Below, piece after piece: positions 1-7,773 of a stretch of DNA of 64,000 nucleotides. The position numbers were made by a program, and so were the translations under genes. This DNA comes from Pseudopedobacter sp035496935 (GTDB lineage: Bacteria > Bacteroidota > Bacteroidia > Sphingobacteriales > Sphingobacteriaceae), in the NCBI GenBank assembly GCA_035496935.1, contig DATJED010000016.1, positions 49,072 through 113,071 of the forward strand, in the 5' to 3' direction. The notes below the pieces were generated by a model. It was not told the origin of the DNA, did no database searches, and saw only the letters and a list, made by a program, of their open reading frames with translations. Position 1 is the first letter of the stretch, and each line of letters starts with the position of its first letter.

Positions 1-836
1 ATGGTGAAAAATTGGTTCGTTTTGATGAACTAAGAAGCTCTGATGTGCTTTTGGGGAACTCAACCTTAACGGTTTTAAGAAACGGCGAAGAAAAGCAGAT
101 TGCTGTCCCGGCTAATATTTTAAATACTGTTTCTGATTATGGTATAGATGAATTTGTATCGCCACGGATTATCTCCAAAGTGGGAGAGGTAACTCCAAAA
201 GGAAATGCAGAAAAAGCAGGCTTAAAAGCTAATGATCAAATTTTAGAAGTTAACGGGCAGGAAGCGGTTTACAGCGATCAGTTGCGCACCATCTTAGCTG
301 AAAAAAAAGGCAAAGAAGTTGAGTTGACGGTATTGCGTGATGCGGATAAATTAAAGTTGCCAGTTAAAGTTACGTCTGATGGAACAATCGGTTTTGCGTT
401 TAACCTAGAATCTATAAAAACCGAAACTCAGGACTTTACATTTTTTCAAGCCTTACCTGCAGGGGCATCAAAAGCTTGGGGTTCTTTAGTAGACAACGCG
501 AAAGGCTTGGGCAAAGTAGTTAAAGGCGAAGTTAAAGCAACCAAAGCATTCTCTGGTCCGGTAGAAATTGCCCGTAAACTTTACGGTGGCACTTGGGATT
601 GGATTAAATTCTGGAGCATTACCGGCTTACTTTCTATGGCGCTCGCATTGATGAACTTATTGCCTATCCCCGCTTTAGATGGTGGACATGCAGTATTTTT
701 GCTGATAGAAATGATTAAAGGAAAGCCCCTGAGCGATAAATTTATGGAAAGAGCCCAAATGGTTGGTTTCGTAATTTTAGCTACGCTGATGGTCTTTGTT
801 TTAGGGAACGATATTTTTAAAGTTTTCACTAAATAA
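1..836 (+). CDS. rseP: RseP-type site-2 protease, C-terminal part (5' truncated by window edge)
   Basis: This is the C-terminal part of an inner-membrane intramembrane metalloprotease (M50/S2P), which cleaves membrane-bound anti-sigma factors. The frame is open through the window start, so the true start lies upstream. Visible features are a PDZ-like domain (about residues 50-125, with GNAEKAGLKANDQILEVNG), then membrane helices carrying the S2P motif MNLLPIPALDGGH, whose Asp is the third zinc ligand. The HExxH helix would lie off the window. It is chromosomal housekeeping DNA left of the integrated element, and hscB follows on the same strand. Confidence 0.9.
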   Translation, partial: GEKLVRFDELRSSDVLLGNSTLTVLRNGEEKQIAVPANILNTVSDYGIDEFVSPRIISKVGEVTPKGNAEKAGLKANDQILEVNGQEAVYSDQLRTILAEKKGKEVELTVLRDADKLKLPVKVTSDGTIGFAFNLESIKTETQDFTFFQALPAGASKAWGSLVDNAKGLGKVVKGEVKATKAFSGPVEIARKLYGGTWDWIKFWSITGLLSMALALMNLLPIPALDGGHAVFLLIEMIKGKPLSDKFMERAQMVGFVILATLMVFVLGNDIFKVFTK

Positions 837-841
837 GTTAG

Positions 842-924
842 AAGTAGAAAGTTTAAAGTAAAAAGTAGACTTGCAATTTAAAGAGCAAATTTTGCTGCTT
901 GGAAAAGCTTTAAACTTTCTACTT
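842..924. repeat. 17-bp perfect inverted repeat between rseP and hscB
   Basis: Bases 842-858 are exactly complementary to 908-924, separated by 49 nt. The arm reads AAGTAGAAAGTTTAAAG. It may be a dispersed intergenic palindromic repeat or may fold in the rseP 3' UTR. It lacks a T run, so it is not a typical intrinsic terminator. Confidence 0.6.
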
Positions 925-945
925 TACACTTTCAACTTACAAAAA

Positions 946-1479
946 ATGGATTATTTCGAATTCTATGATATACCAATTTCTTTTTCACCAGATCAAGCAT
1001 TGGTGAAAAAGAAGTTTTACGCTTTAAGTAAAGAATACCATCCAGATTTTTTTGTGAACGAATCTGAGGAGAAGCAACAGGAAATTTTAGAGCTTTCAAC
1101 GTTAAATAACAAAGCATTTCAAACATTATCCAATCCCGATAAACTATTGCCTTATGTTTTAACGCTAAAAAATGTTTTAGCCGAGGGAGAAAAATATCAG
1201 CTTCCGCAAGATTTTTTGATGGAAATGATGGAGGTAAATGAAGGAATAATGGAGCTGGAATTTGATACAGATGAAGCAAAATTAGCGGAAGTAAAAAAAA
1301 ATGTTGATAGGTTTGAAAATGAATTGAATACAGAACTTAGGATGTTAATAGCTGATTTTGAATCGACTAACAAATCTGTGGAAGAGGGTATTTTAAGCAA
1401 AATAAAAGATATTTGGTACAGAAAAAAATATTTGTTGCGAATACGGGAATCAATCGATAAATTTGCGACCCGCTTGTAA
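946..1479 (+). CDS. hscB: Fe-S cluster co-chaperone HscB
   Basis: J-domain co-chaperone that delivers the scaffold IscU to the Hsp70 HscA during Fe-S cluster assembly in the cytoplasm. The N-terminal J domain has the HPD motif at residues 32-34, and the C-terminal part is the helical bundle expected of HscB. The length of 177 aa fits the family. The start was set at 946 (MDYFEFYDIP) because upstream codons of the longer open frame run through the intergenic inverted repeat and have no family resemblance. It is the last chromosomal protein gene before the tRNA target. Confidence 0.88.
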   Translation: MDYFEFYDIPISFSPDQALVKKKFYALSKEYHPDFFVNESEEKQQEILELSTLNNKAFQTLSNPDKLLPYVLTLKNVLAEGEKYQLPQDFLMEMMEVNEGIMELEFDTDEAKLAEVKKNVDRFENELNTELRMLIADFESTNKSVEEGILSKIKDIWYRKKYLLRIRESIDKFATRL

Positions 1480-1500
1480 AACAAATGTCTACAACGAAAT

Positions 1501-1580
1501 GCCCAGCTGGCGGAACTGGTAGACGCGTCGGTCTCAAACACCGATAGGAAACTGTGCCGGTTCGATTCCGGCGCTGGGTA
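1501..1580 (+). tRNA. tRNA-Leu (CAA), probable integration target
   Basis: The cloverleaf is readable: acceptor arms GCCCAGC/GCTGGGT with a terminal G-U pair, D arm, anticodon stem TCGGT/ACCGA around loop CTCAAAC (anticodon CAA), a short variable arm, T arm GCCGG-TTCGATT-CCGGC and discriminator A. No CCA is encoded. The integrase reading frame on the other strand ends inside this gene, marking it as the chromosomal side of the element's left junction. Confidence 0.93.
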
Positions 1581-3117
1581 CTACACGGGAAAGACGTAAT
1601 GGCTTACGATCTTTCCCGTTTTTATTTGCTCGTAACTTCTTGTTAATCTGATAGATAAGATGTGCCGCTTCGTTAAGTCTTGGGGTTCGATATTCTTTCC
1701 CGTCAAATCTCAATTTTTCACGATATATCGAACCCAGCACCTCTCTTTTGGTCAAAGCATTACCCTCTTCATATAAATTCTTTAGCTTAGAAAGTGCCTC
1801 TATTGCTTTTATTAGCATATTATCGATACTCATGGTGTTCGATTTTTGAGCCTTTACCTCTATGAGAGACGCTTCTAACCTTTTTATTTTTTCCTCACAT
1901 TCCTTTTTCATAATTGAGAAATCAGAATGATCAAGCTTTTCGTCAAACAGTAGCTCTCTCGCATTAGAAAGTTTCATATTAAGTGTTTCTATCTGCTCAA
2001 CTATTTCTTTCCGTTCATTAAATGTTCCGCCTCTATGTTGTTTGTAAACATCCATTACTATGAGTTTATACAATTCGTTCATGCCAGGAATAGGAATAAA
2101 CTTAACTAACTCACTCAGGATTGTTTTATTTACCTCATCAGCTTTATATCTGCATCCACATCCATAAACAGCCTGAGCATGATAATAATAGTAATAGCCT
2201 CCTTTCTTTCCTTTAGATGCGCTCCCAGTGAGTTGCCTGTCACACATTGCGCATTGTAGAAAACCTTGTAGCGGTAAACCCTCATTAATTTTTACAGCCT
2301 GGACACGCATTACTTTTGTTCTGCCGTTTAAAATATCCTGAACCTTATAAAATAACGCTTCAGAAATCAAAGGCTCATGTAAGCCATTTACCCATTGTTC
2401 ATCTTCGTCCTTATATTTTTTCACCACTATTTTACCACAATAAACGGGGTTTCTTATCTGACGATAAAAGCTCATCCTGCTAATCATAAAGCCCTTTTCA
2501 TTAGCCATTTTTCTAATTTGGTCTGGAGCAAAAACGCCATCTGCTATTGTGCAAAATATCCATTGGATAAACGGCGCTTCCTTTATATTAGGCGCAATGT
2601 ACTTACTGCCATCTTCTCGGATTTTGTTATCATAACCCATTGGCGCAACTCCCATATATCTGCCTTCTTTTCTTGCCCGCCTCATTCCATGCTTAACATT
2701 TAATGCCCTGCGGTCATTTTCAACCTCTGGGGCAGCTAAATAAAAAGCCAGCATGATTTTATTTTCAGGAATTTCAAGGTTTAAAGGTTGCTCCACAGCC
2801 TGAGGTTCAATTCCTAACTTCATCAATACAGCTATCATTTGATAAGCATCACCAGCGTTCCGGCTAAACCTATCCCATTTAGTGAAAAGCACTAAATCAG
2901 CTCCTTTTCCCTTGTTTTTACGTATTTCCCCTAAGTACTGTGTCCACTTGGGACGATTGAACGTTTTGGCAGAATGGTCTTCAAAAATCACCTTTCTAAC
3001 CTTTATAGAATTCAGCTCACAATATTTCCGTAATCTTTCATCTTGGTCTCTTTGGGAATAGCCTTTATCAGCTTGTTCGTCTGTACTTACACGAATATAT
3101 AAATCTGCTACTTTCAT
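1534..3117 (-). CDS. Large serine recombinase (element integrase)
   Basis: Site-specific recombinase for integration and excision. The N-terminal resolvase domain begins YIRVSTDEQ, with catalytic Ser11, and has the later DRFSRNAGD motif. A recombinase domain follows (about 160-270), then a zinc ribbon (CAMC and CGCGC pairs, about 290-330) and a coiled coil (about 370-450). The length of 527 aa suits the family. The last residues (about 17) are the antisense of the tRNA-Leu, and the frame also crosses the tRNA terminator hairpin, so the C-terminus probably differs in the circular form. It lies 25 bp behind the small gene at 3143-3307 and probably shares its promoter. Confidence 0.9.
   Translation of the reverse strand: MKVADLYIRVSTDEQADKGYSQRDQDERLRKYCELNSIKVRKVIFEDHSAKTFNRPKWTQYLGEIRKNKGKGADLVLFTKWDRFSRNAGDAYQMIAVLMKLGIEPQAVEQPLNLEIPENKIMLAFYLAAPEVENDRRALNVKHGMRRARKEGRYMGVAPMGYDNKIREDGSKYIAPNIKEAPFIQWIFCTIADGVFAPDQIRKMANEKGFMISRMSFYRQIRNPVYCGKIVVKKYKDEDEQWVNGLHEPLISEALFYKVQDILNGRTKVMRVQAVKINEGLPLQGFLQCAMCDRQLTGSASKGKKGGYYYYYHAQAVYGCGCRYKADEVNKTILSELVKFIPIPGMNELYKLIVMDVYKQHRGGTFNERKEIVEQIETLNMKLSNARELLFDEKLDHSDFSIMKKECEEKIKRLEASLIEVKAQKSNTMSIDNMLIKAIEALSKLKNLYEEGNALTKREVLGSIYREKLRFDGKEYRTPRLNEAAHLIYQINKKLRANKNGKDRKPLRLSRVVPSAGIEPAQFPIGV
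1585..1624 (+). terminator. Intrinsic terminator of tRNA-Leu
   Basis: Arms ACGGGAAAGA (1585-1594) and TCTTTCCCGT (1610-1619), extended inside by CGTAA/TTACG with a one-base bulge and a TGGC loop, then TTTT. It lies 4 nt after the tRNA and inside the 3' end of the leftward recombinase frame. Confidence 0.8.
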
Positions 3118-3142
3118 CTCTCAAATTCTATTGTATATAGTA

Positions 3143-3307
3143 TTAATTATTTTTAACGTATTGACTAACAGACAATTTAGCAAATTTATACATGAAATCC
3201 AAAATTAATTTAGCTTCTTCTAAAGTTATAACGGTCCCATGCTCTTGAAGAATTTTGACAGCTTTCTCTGGTGTAATAGTTCGCTTCCCCGGAAATTTTG
3301 TATGCAT
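3143..3307 (-). CDS. Small conserved protein upstream of integrase
   Basis: 54-aa protein of unknown function (begins MHTKFPGKRT, ends VSQYVKNN). I have the impression that similar short proteins occur in Bacteroidota elements, but I cannot name a family. The start at 3307 is chosen over a longer frame because a GAAAGGAG ribosome-binding sequence lies just upstream of it. The gene precedes the recombinase by 25 bp on the same strand, so a role in excision control (for example a directionality factor) is an inference. Its promoter carries the CCCATATGGG operator described below. Confidence 0.6.
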   Translation of the reverse strand: MHTKFPGKRTITPEKAVKILQEHGTVITLEEAKLILDFMYKFAKLSVSQYVKNN

Positions 3308-3328
3308 AATTAAACTCCTTTCAAACCG

Positions 3329-3368
3329 CAATAATCTGGTGTTATCAAGAGGTTAAATCCCATATGGG
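3329..3368 (-). promoter_or_regulatory. Operator CCCATATGGG plus weak -7 box for the integrase operon
   Basis: The 10-bp palindrome is at 3359-3368. On the minus strand an 8-mer GATTATTG (3336-3329) matches the Bacteroidota -7 consensus TAnnTTTG at its A and last three bases, and starts 27.5 bp from the palindrome centre. This spacing is identical at two other sites. The small gene upstream of the recombinase starts 22 nt after the box. Confidence 0.55.
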
Positions 3369-3421
3369 GAAAATTAAATGGCTATACCTGATAATTACCC
3401 CAATAGACGGAAAGAAAATTT

Positions 3422-3461
3422 CCCATATGGGTTTTTCCAAAAAACAGACATCCCACCTTTG
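3422..3461 (+). promoter_or_regulatory. Operator CCCATATGGG plus -7-like box CACCTTTG
   Basis: Palindrome at 3422-3431 and CACCTTTG at 3454-3461, again 27.5 bp from centre to box start. The palindrome would cover the -33 region. The rightward small ORF begins at 3481. The two palindromes in this divergent region are 63 bp apart, about six helical turns. Confidence 0.6.
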
Positions 3462-3480
3462 ACTATCAATATCAACAGTC

Positions 3481-3654
3481 ATGAAAAGAAAAACTATCAA
3501 CGATTCAACTTGTGCCCAGGTAAAGGGCAGATTAAAAGTAAACGTTAAACGTATCCGAACAGATCCCCGCCAAAAAATCCGGCAGCTTCTTAAAGGATTT
3601 ATTTCATTAAACGAAGTTCAGCGACAGGATAAATCCGATCATATTAAACCATAA
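3481..3654 (+). CDS. Small basic protein, divergent from integrase operon
   Basis: 57-aa ORF (begins MKRKTINDST, ends DHIKP), rich in Lys and Arg. No family is recognised. Support comes from its position 20 nt after a -7-like box with an upstream operator, divergent from the integrase operon. A small basic protein here could be an excisionase or regulator, but nothing in the sequence proves that. Confidence 0.45.
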   Translation: MKRKTINDSTCAQVKGRLKVNVKRIRTDPRQKIRQLLKGFISLNEVQRQDKSDHIKP

Positions 3655-3745
3655 GGTTAGCTCATACTACTCACATTCATTTTAACACAAACCAAAGTTC
3701 AGGACAGCTTTCTGAAGGAGCTCCGTTGTAGCCCGCGTGGTCTAA

Positions 3746-3822
3746 GCAAAGATGTATTTTTGTATACAAAAATATCTTTGCTGCCCTTGTGGTCAGGGGA
3801 TTTGCTCGGAACTCGCAAATCC
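3746..3822. repeat. Candidate origin of transfer (oriT): two adjacent inverted repeats
   Basis: The first hairpin spans 3746-3781: outer arms GCAAAGAT/ATCTTTGC, and an inner 20-bp perfect palindrome at 3755-3774 centred on GTATAC. A second repeat follows, GGATTTGC (3798-3805) and GCAAATCC (3815-3822) with a 9-nt loop. They lie directly upstream of the mobilization accessory gene and relaxase, where oriT sits in related elements. The nic site cannot be pinpointed by eye. Confidence 0.5.
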
Positions 3823-3845
3823 TAAACTTCTGTAAACTGCCCGTT

Positions 3846-4253
3846 ATGTCAAGAAGAAAAGCAGCAGATCAAGAGCAATTATTAACGCATCCAATTATTG
3901 TTAGGGTCACAGAGAAAGTATTTAAACGGCTGGAAAAGAAACAGGCTGAAAGTGATTGCAGTACAGTTGGAGAGGTGGCCCGTAAAATTCTTTCATCTCA
4001 GCCTATCAAAAGTTTTTATAAAGACATCACCCTTAACCCTATCATGGAAGAACTGGCTATGATACGCAAAGAACTAAAAGCTATAGGTATCAATATTAAC
4101 CAAATTACCCGCAGCTTTAATCAGGACAAAGCGGAAACACATCGAGCATTTTATGTGCTTAAGATAGCAGACCTGTATAAAAAGGTAGATGAGAAAGTAG
4201 AACGTCTTTTAGTAATCATCGCAAAGCTGGCTGAAAGATGGTTGCAAAAATAA
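3846..4253 (+). CDS. MobC-like mobilization accessory protein
   Basis: 135-aa basic protein that probably binds oriT and helps the relaxase form the relaxosome. It has the features of the MobC/BmgB group: a ribbon-helix-helix-like region (about 15-50, HPIIVRVTEKVFKRLEKK) and a C-terminal helical part with KAIGININQITRSFN, the typical signature of these proteins. The start at 3846 (MSRRKAADQE) was chosen because the longer frame runs through the oriT repeat. It overlaps the relaxase gene by 16 bp, which points to translational coupling. Confidence 0.8.
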   Translation: MSRRKAADQEQLLTHPIIVRVTEKVFKRLEKKQAESDCSTVGEVARKILSSQPIKSFYKDITLNPIMEELAMIRKELKAIGININQITRSFNQDKAETHRAFYVLKIADLYKKVDEKVERLLVIIAKLAERWLQK

Positions 4254-5494
4254 GTACAGGTAAAAGCATTAGGGGAATGCTGCATTACAATGAAAACAAG
4301 GTAATTGCCGGAGAGGCGAAACTAATATTGGCCAGTGGCTTTGCCGGTGATATTGAAAAAATGAGTTTCCAAAATAAATTACAACGTTTTAACCATCTAA
4401 CCATGTTGAAGCCAAACGTCAAGACTAATGCCATGCACATTTCATTAAACTTTGATTCCAGTGAAAAACTAACCGTTGGAACCTTGCAGCAAATAGCAAC
4501 AACTTATATGGATAGAATAGGCTTTAGCGATCAGCCTTTTTTGGTTTATCGCCATGATGATTCGGCTCATTTACATGTGCATATTGTAACTACTAATGTT
4601 ACAGCTACTGCACAGCGGATTGACTTGCATGATATAGGCAGAAAAATATCAGAACCCGCCCGGAAAGCAATTGAGCAGGAATTTAATCTGGTCAGGGCAG
4701 AAAGCAGGAAGTTTAAACAAGAACCTGGCATTAAACCGGCTGATCCGGAAAAAGCCAGATACGGTCATTTGCCAACCAAGAGGGCGATCAGCAATGTGGT
4801 AACAGCAGTTACAAGGGATTATAAGTTTACTTCACTTGCGGAGTTAAACGCCATATTAAGAGGGTTTAACGTAATGGCAATCCGTGGAGAAGAGCATACA
4901 CAGATGTTTGAAAAGAAAGGTTTAATGTATTCGTTGATTGATGTCAAAGGAAATGCCATTGGCGTTCCCATTAAATCCAGCTCATTTTATTGCAAACCTA
5001 CATTAAGAAACCTCGAAAAGAAATTTGAACGCAATAAGGAAAAGCGGAAACCATACAAAGATAAGCTGAAGGAAAGCATCGATAAGATTTTTAATAAGTA
5101 TAGCCGGATTACCAAGGCAACCTTTCAGGCAGAACTGAAAATGAATAATATCAGCCTAGTATTGCGGCAGAATGAACAGGGCTTTATTTACGGAACCACT
5201 TTTATTGATCACCGCAGTAAATCAGTTTTTAATGGCGGCGATTTGGGTAAAACCTATAGCGCAAAGGCATTGACCGAACGTTTTGGTAATACCGATCAGG
5301 TTAGAACCTACTTAAAACCTTTGCATCAACAACCAACCTATCTGAAACCTGAAACGAACAGCCCTGCGAAAACGTACCTCGAACCCACTACACCAACTAA
5401 TTATTTAAAAGATCTTTTAGGCAAACCTCAGCATGACTATGCGCCCATGATACCCCGCAAGAAAAAGAGAAGAAAAAAAGGATTAAGCATCTAA
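4238..5494 (+). CDS. Relaxase (MobA/VirD2 type, PF03432-like)
   Basis: Nicks oriT and pilots the transferred strand. The N-terminal domain has a candidate catalytic Tyr17 (LHYNENK) and the metal-binding histidine triad HLHVHIV at residues 111-117. The C-terminal half (about 220-418) is basic and probably non-catalytic, with repeated TYLKP/TYLEP units near 360-395. The 418-aa length is normal for Bacteroidota relaxases of this type. It is followed after 10 bp by the coupling protein gene, forming a MobC-relaxase-coupling protein operon. Confidence 0.9.
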   Translation: MVAKISTGKSIRGMLHYNENKVIAGEAKLILASGFAGDIEKMSFQNKLQRFNHLTMLKPNVKTNAMHISLNFDSSEKLTVGTLQQIATTYMDRIGFSDQPFLVYRHDDSAHLHVHIVTTNVTATAQRIDLHDIGRKISEPARKAIEQEFNLVRAESRKFKQEPGIKPADPEKARYGHLPTKRAISNVVTAVTRDYKFTSLAELNAILRGFNVMAIRGEEHTQMFEKKGLMYSLIDVKGNAIGVPIKSSSFYCKPTLRNLEKKFERNKEKRKPYKDKLKESIDKIFNKYSRITKATFQAELKMNNISLVLRQNEQGFIYGTTFIDHRSKSVFNGGDLGKTYSAKALTERFGNTDQVRTYLKPLHQQPTYLKPETNSPAKTYLEPTTPTNYLKDLLGKPQHDYAPMIPRKKKRRKKGLSI

Positions 5495-5504
5495 ACCTAT
5501 CATT

Positions 5505-7547
5505 ATGAATACCGGAGAAGACACACAGGGACTAAGAAAGATTATTGACTTTACCCGCCTGATCAGCGTTTTTATATTAGCTATCCATTTTTACCTATGT
5601 TGCTATGCAGCATTTAAAAGTTGGGGCTGGACGGCAGAAGTTACCGACCGCATTGTAGCCAATATTGCTAAAACAGGATTGTTTGATAACATTATCAAAC
5701 CGAAGCTCGCAGCTTTGCTGTTTCTGGTCATTTCGCTCATTGGAGTAAAAGGAAAGAAAGATGAGAAGATACAGAAGAATACCATTTTAGCCTATTTACT
5801 CACAGGGTTGCTGTTATACTTTATCAGTGTATTGTGCTTCTATCTAAATGTCAAAGAAAAAATAATTGCCATCTGTTATATCGGTATCACTGCTATTGGC
5901 TACTTATTGATTCTAACAGGCGGTGGCTTGCTATCAAGGCTGATTAGGAACAAACTGGATAAAGACATCTTTAATACGGATAATGAGACCTTCCCACAAG
6001 AAGAACGGCTACTTGAAAACGAATATTCTGTAAACCTGCCAGCAAAATATAGGTTAAAGAACAAGGTCAGGCATAGCTGGATAAACTTTATTAATCCTTT
6101 TAGAGGAATGCTTGTTGCCGGAACTCCGGGAGCAGGTAAATCTTATTTTGTTATCAGGCACATTATTGACCAGCATCTTAAAAAAGGGTTTTCCATGTTC
6201 CTGTACGATTTTAAATATGACGACCTATCCAAAATTGCCTATAACAAGCTTTTAAAATATCAAAAGAACTATAAAATTAAGCCTTCGTTCTACATTATCA
6301 ACTTTGACGATTTAAACCGCACTCACCGTTGTAATCCGCTTGACCCGGCCGGTATGGAAGATATTACCGATGCCACCGAAGCGAGCCGTACCATTATGTT
6401 AGGCTTAAACCGGGACTGGATAAAAAAACAAGGAGATTTTTTTGTGGAAAGCCCCATCAACTTTCTGACGGCCATTATATGGTATTTACGTAAATATGAA
6501 AATGGCAGGTACTGTACGTTGCCACATGTAATAGAATTAATGCAAGCGGACTACGATCCGCTCTTTGCCATTTTGCAACGGGAGGAAGAAATTAAAGTTC
6601 TTATTAATCCTTTTGTCTCTGCTTTTCAAAACAAGGCTAAGGAACAGTTGGAAGGGCAAATTGCGTCAGCTAAGATTGGGCTAGCAAGGCTTTCTTCGCC
6701 ACAGCTTTACTACGTATTAAGTGGAAACGATTTTACCCTTGATGTAAACAATCCACTTAAACCTAAGATTGTTTGTGTGGGAAACAATCCGCAAAAATTA
6801 CAGGTTTACGGTGCTGTTCTTTCATTGTACATATCCCGAATGATTAAGTTGGTAAACCGCAAAGATCAGCTTAAAAGCAGTCTGGTATTTGATGAGTTTC
6901 CGACAATCTATTTCAACAATATCGATAGCTTAATCGCCACAGCCCGTAGCAACAAAGTCGCCACTACACTTGCGGTACAAGATTTTAGCCAACTTAAAAA
7001 GGATTACGGAGCAGAACAGGCAGACGTGATAGCAGGCATAGTCGGCAACATCATTAGCGGTCAGGTAACCGGCGATACTGCGAAAAAGTTATCAGAAACT
7101 TTTGGTAAAATAATGCAAGACAGGCAGAGCATGAGCATAAACAGCTCAGATACTTCTACTACTAGGTCAACTCAATTGGAATATGCTATACCTGCCTCAA
7201 AAATTGCTTCTTTGTCTTCGGGGGAATTTGTAGGGATTGTTGCGGATAATCCGGAAGAAAAGATTAAGCTTAAAGTATTCCATAGTGAGATACAGAATAG
7301 TCACACGGCTATTAAAGCAGAGGAAGATAAATATAAACCTATCCCCTTTGTTGCGCATGTAAGCGAAGAAGATGTTAAAGAAAATTATAAAAAAATTAAA
7401 CAGGATATTGAAGGGTTGTTCGCCAAAGAACTAGGCTTAATAAATCAGAGTAAAAAAGAAGACAAACAAGATTCAATAGTTCAAAAAGCAGATAATAGTG
7501 AGGGATCATCTGGCGAAGAGTCCGCAGGTCAGTCTATATCCCTTTAA
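5505..7547 (+). CDS. Type IV coupling protein (VirD4/TraG-like ATPase)
   Basis: 680-aa inner-membrane ATPase that feeds the relaxase-DNA complex to the secretion channel. N-terminal membrane segments lie at about 17-37, 66-82, 94-113 and 120-140. Walker A is GTPGAGKS at 206-213, and the Walker B strand is LVFDEFPTIYF. The C-terminal tail is acidic and Lys-rich. It corresponds to the protein called MobC in some Bacteroides elements, so I avoid a symbol to prevent confusion with the accessory protein above. Confidence 0.9.
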   Translation: MNTGEDTQGLRKIIDFTRLISVFILAIHFYLCCYAAFKSWGWTAEVTDRIVANIAKTGLFDNIIKPKLAALLFLVISLIGVKGKKDEKIQKNTILAYLLTGLLLYFISVLCFYLNVKEKIIAICYIGITAIGYLLILTGGGLLSRLIRNKLDKDIFNTDNETFPQEERLLENEYSVNLPAKYRLKNKVRHSWINFINPFRGMLVAGTPGAGKSYFVIRHIIDQHLKKGFSMFLYDFKYDDLSKIAYNKLLKYQKNYKIKPSFYIINFDDLNRTHRCNPLDPAGMEDITDATEASRTIMLGLNRDWIKKQGDFFVESPINFLTAIIWYLRKYENGRYCTLPHVIELMQADYDPLFAILQREEEIKVLINPFVSAFQNKAKEQLEGQIASAKIGLARLSSPQLYYVLSGNDFTLDVNNPLKPKIVCVGNNPQKLQVYGAVLSLYISRMIKLVNRKDQLKSSLVFDEFPTIYFNNIDSLIATARSNKVATTLAVQDFSQLKKDYGAEQADVIAGIVGNIISGQVTGDTAKKLSETFGKIMQDRQSMSINSSDTSTTRSTQLEYAIPASKIASLSSGEFVGIVADNPEEKIKLKVFHSEIQNSHTAIKAEEDKYKPIPFVAHVSEEDVKENYKKIKQDIEGLFAKELGLINQSKKEDKQDSIVQKADNSEGSSGEESAGQSISL

Positions 7548-7562
7548 TAGCTACTTATTTTG

Positions 7563-7757
7563 TTATAACCTTATGTCAGTTATTTCATTATCAACAAGCC
7601 ATTTTTTGAATAAATATTTATCCGTTGCCGTATAATGAATAATTGTTCCATCTTTCAGCAAAAAAGTAAAAAGATCACCAGATGCAATAAATTTTGAGAG
7701 CGCACTGGCAGGGTAATCAAAGCCAGAAAAATGACATGTTTCTAAGTAGGCATTCAT
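7563..7757 (-). CDS. Small hypothetical protein downstream of histidine kinase
   Basis: 64-aa protein (begins MNAYLETCHF, ends NEITDIRL). The start at 7757 is 16 bp after the kinase stop. The longer open frame upstream lies antiphase inside the kinase and is not used. The C-terminal half (GTIIHYTATDKYLFKKWLVDN) has the look of small Bacteroidota proteins of unknown function. The likely arrangement is a two-gene operon with the kinase. Confidence 0.5.
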   Translation of the reverse strand: MNAYLETCHFSGFDYPASALSKFIASGDLFTFLLKDGTIIHYTATDKYLFKKWLVDNEITDIRL

Positions 7758-7773
7758 AAAGACAATTAGGATA

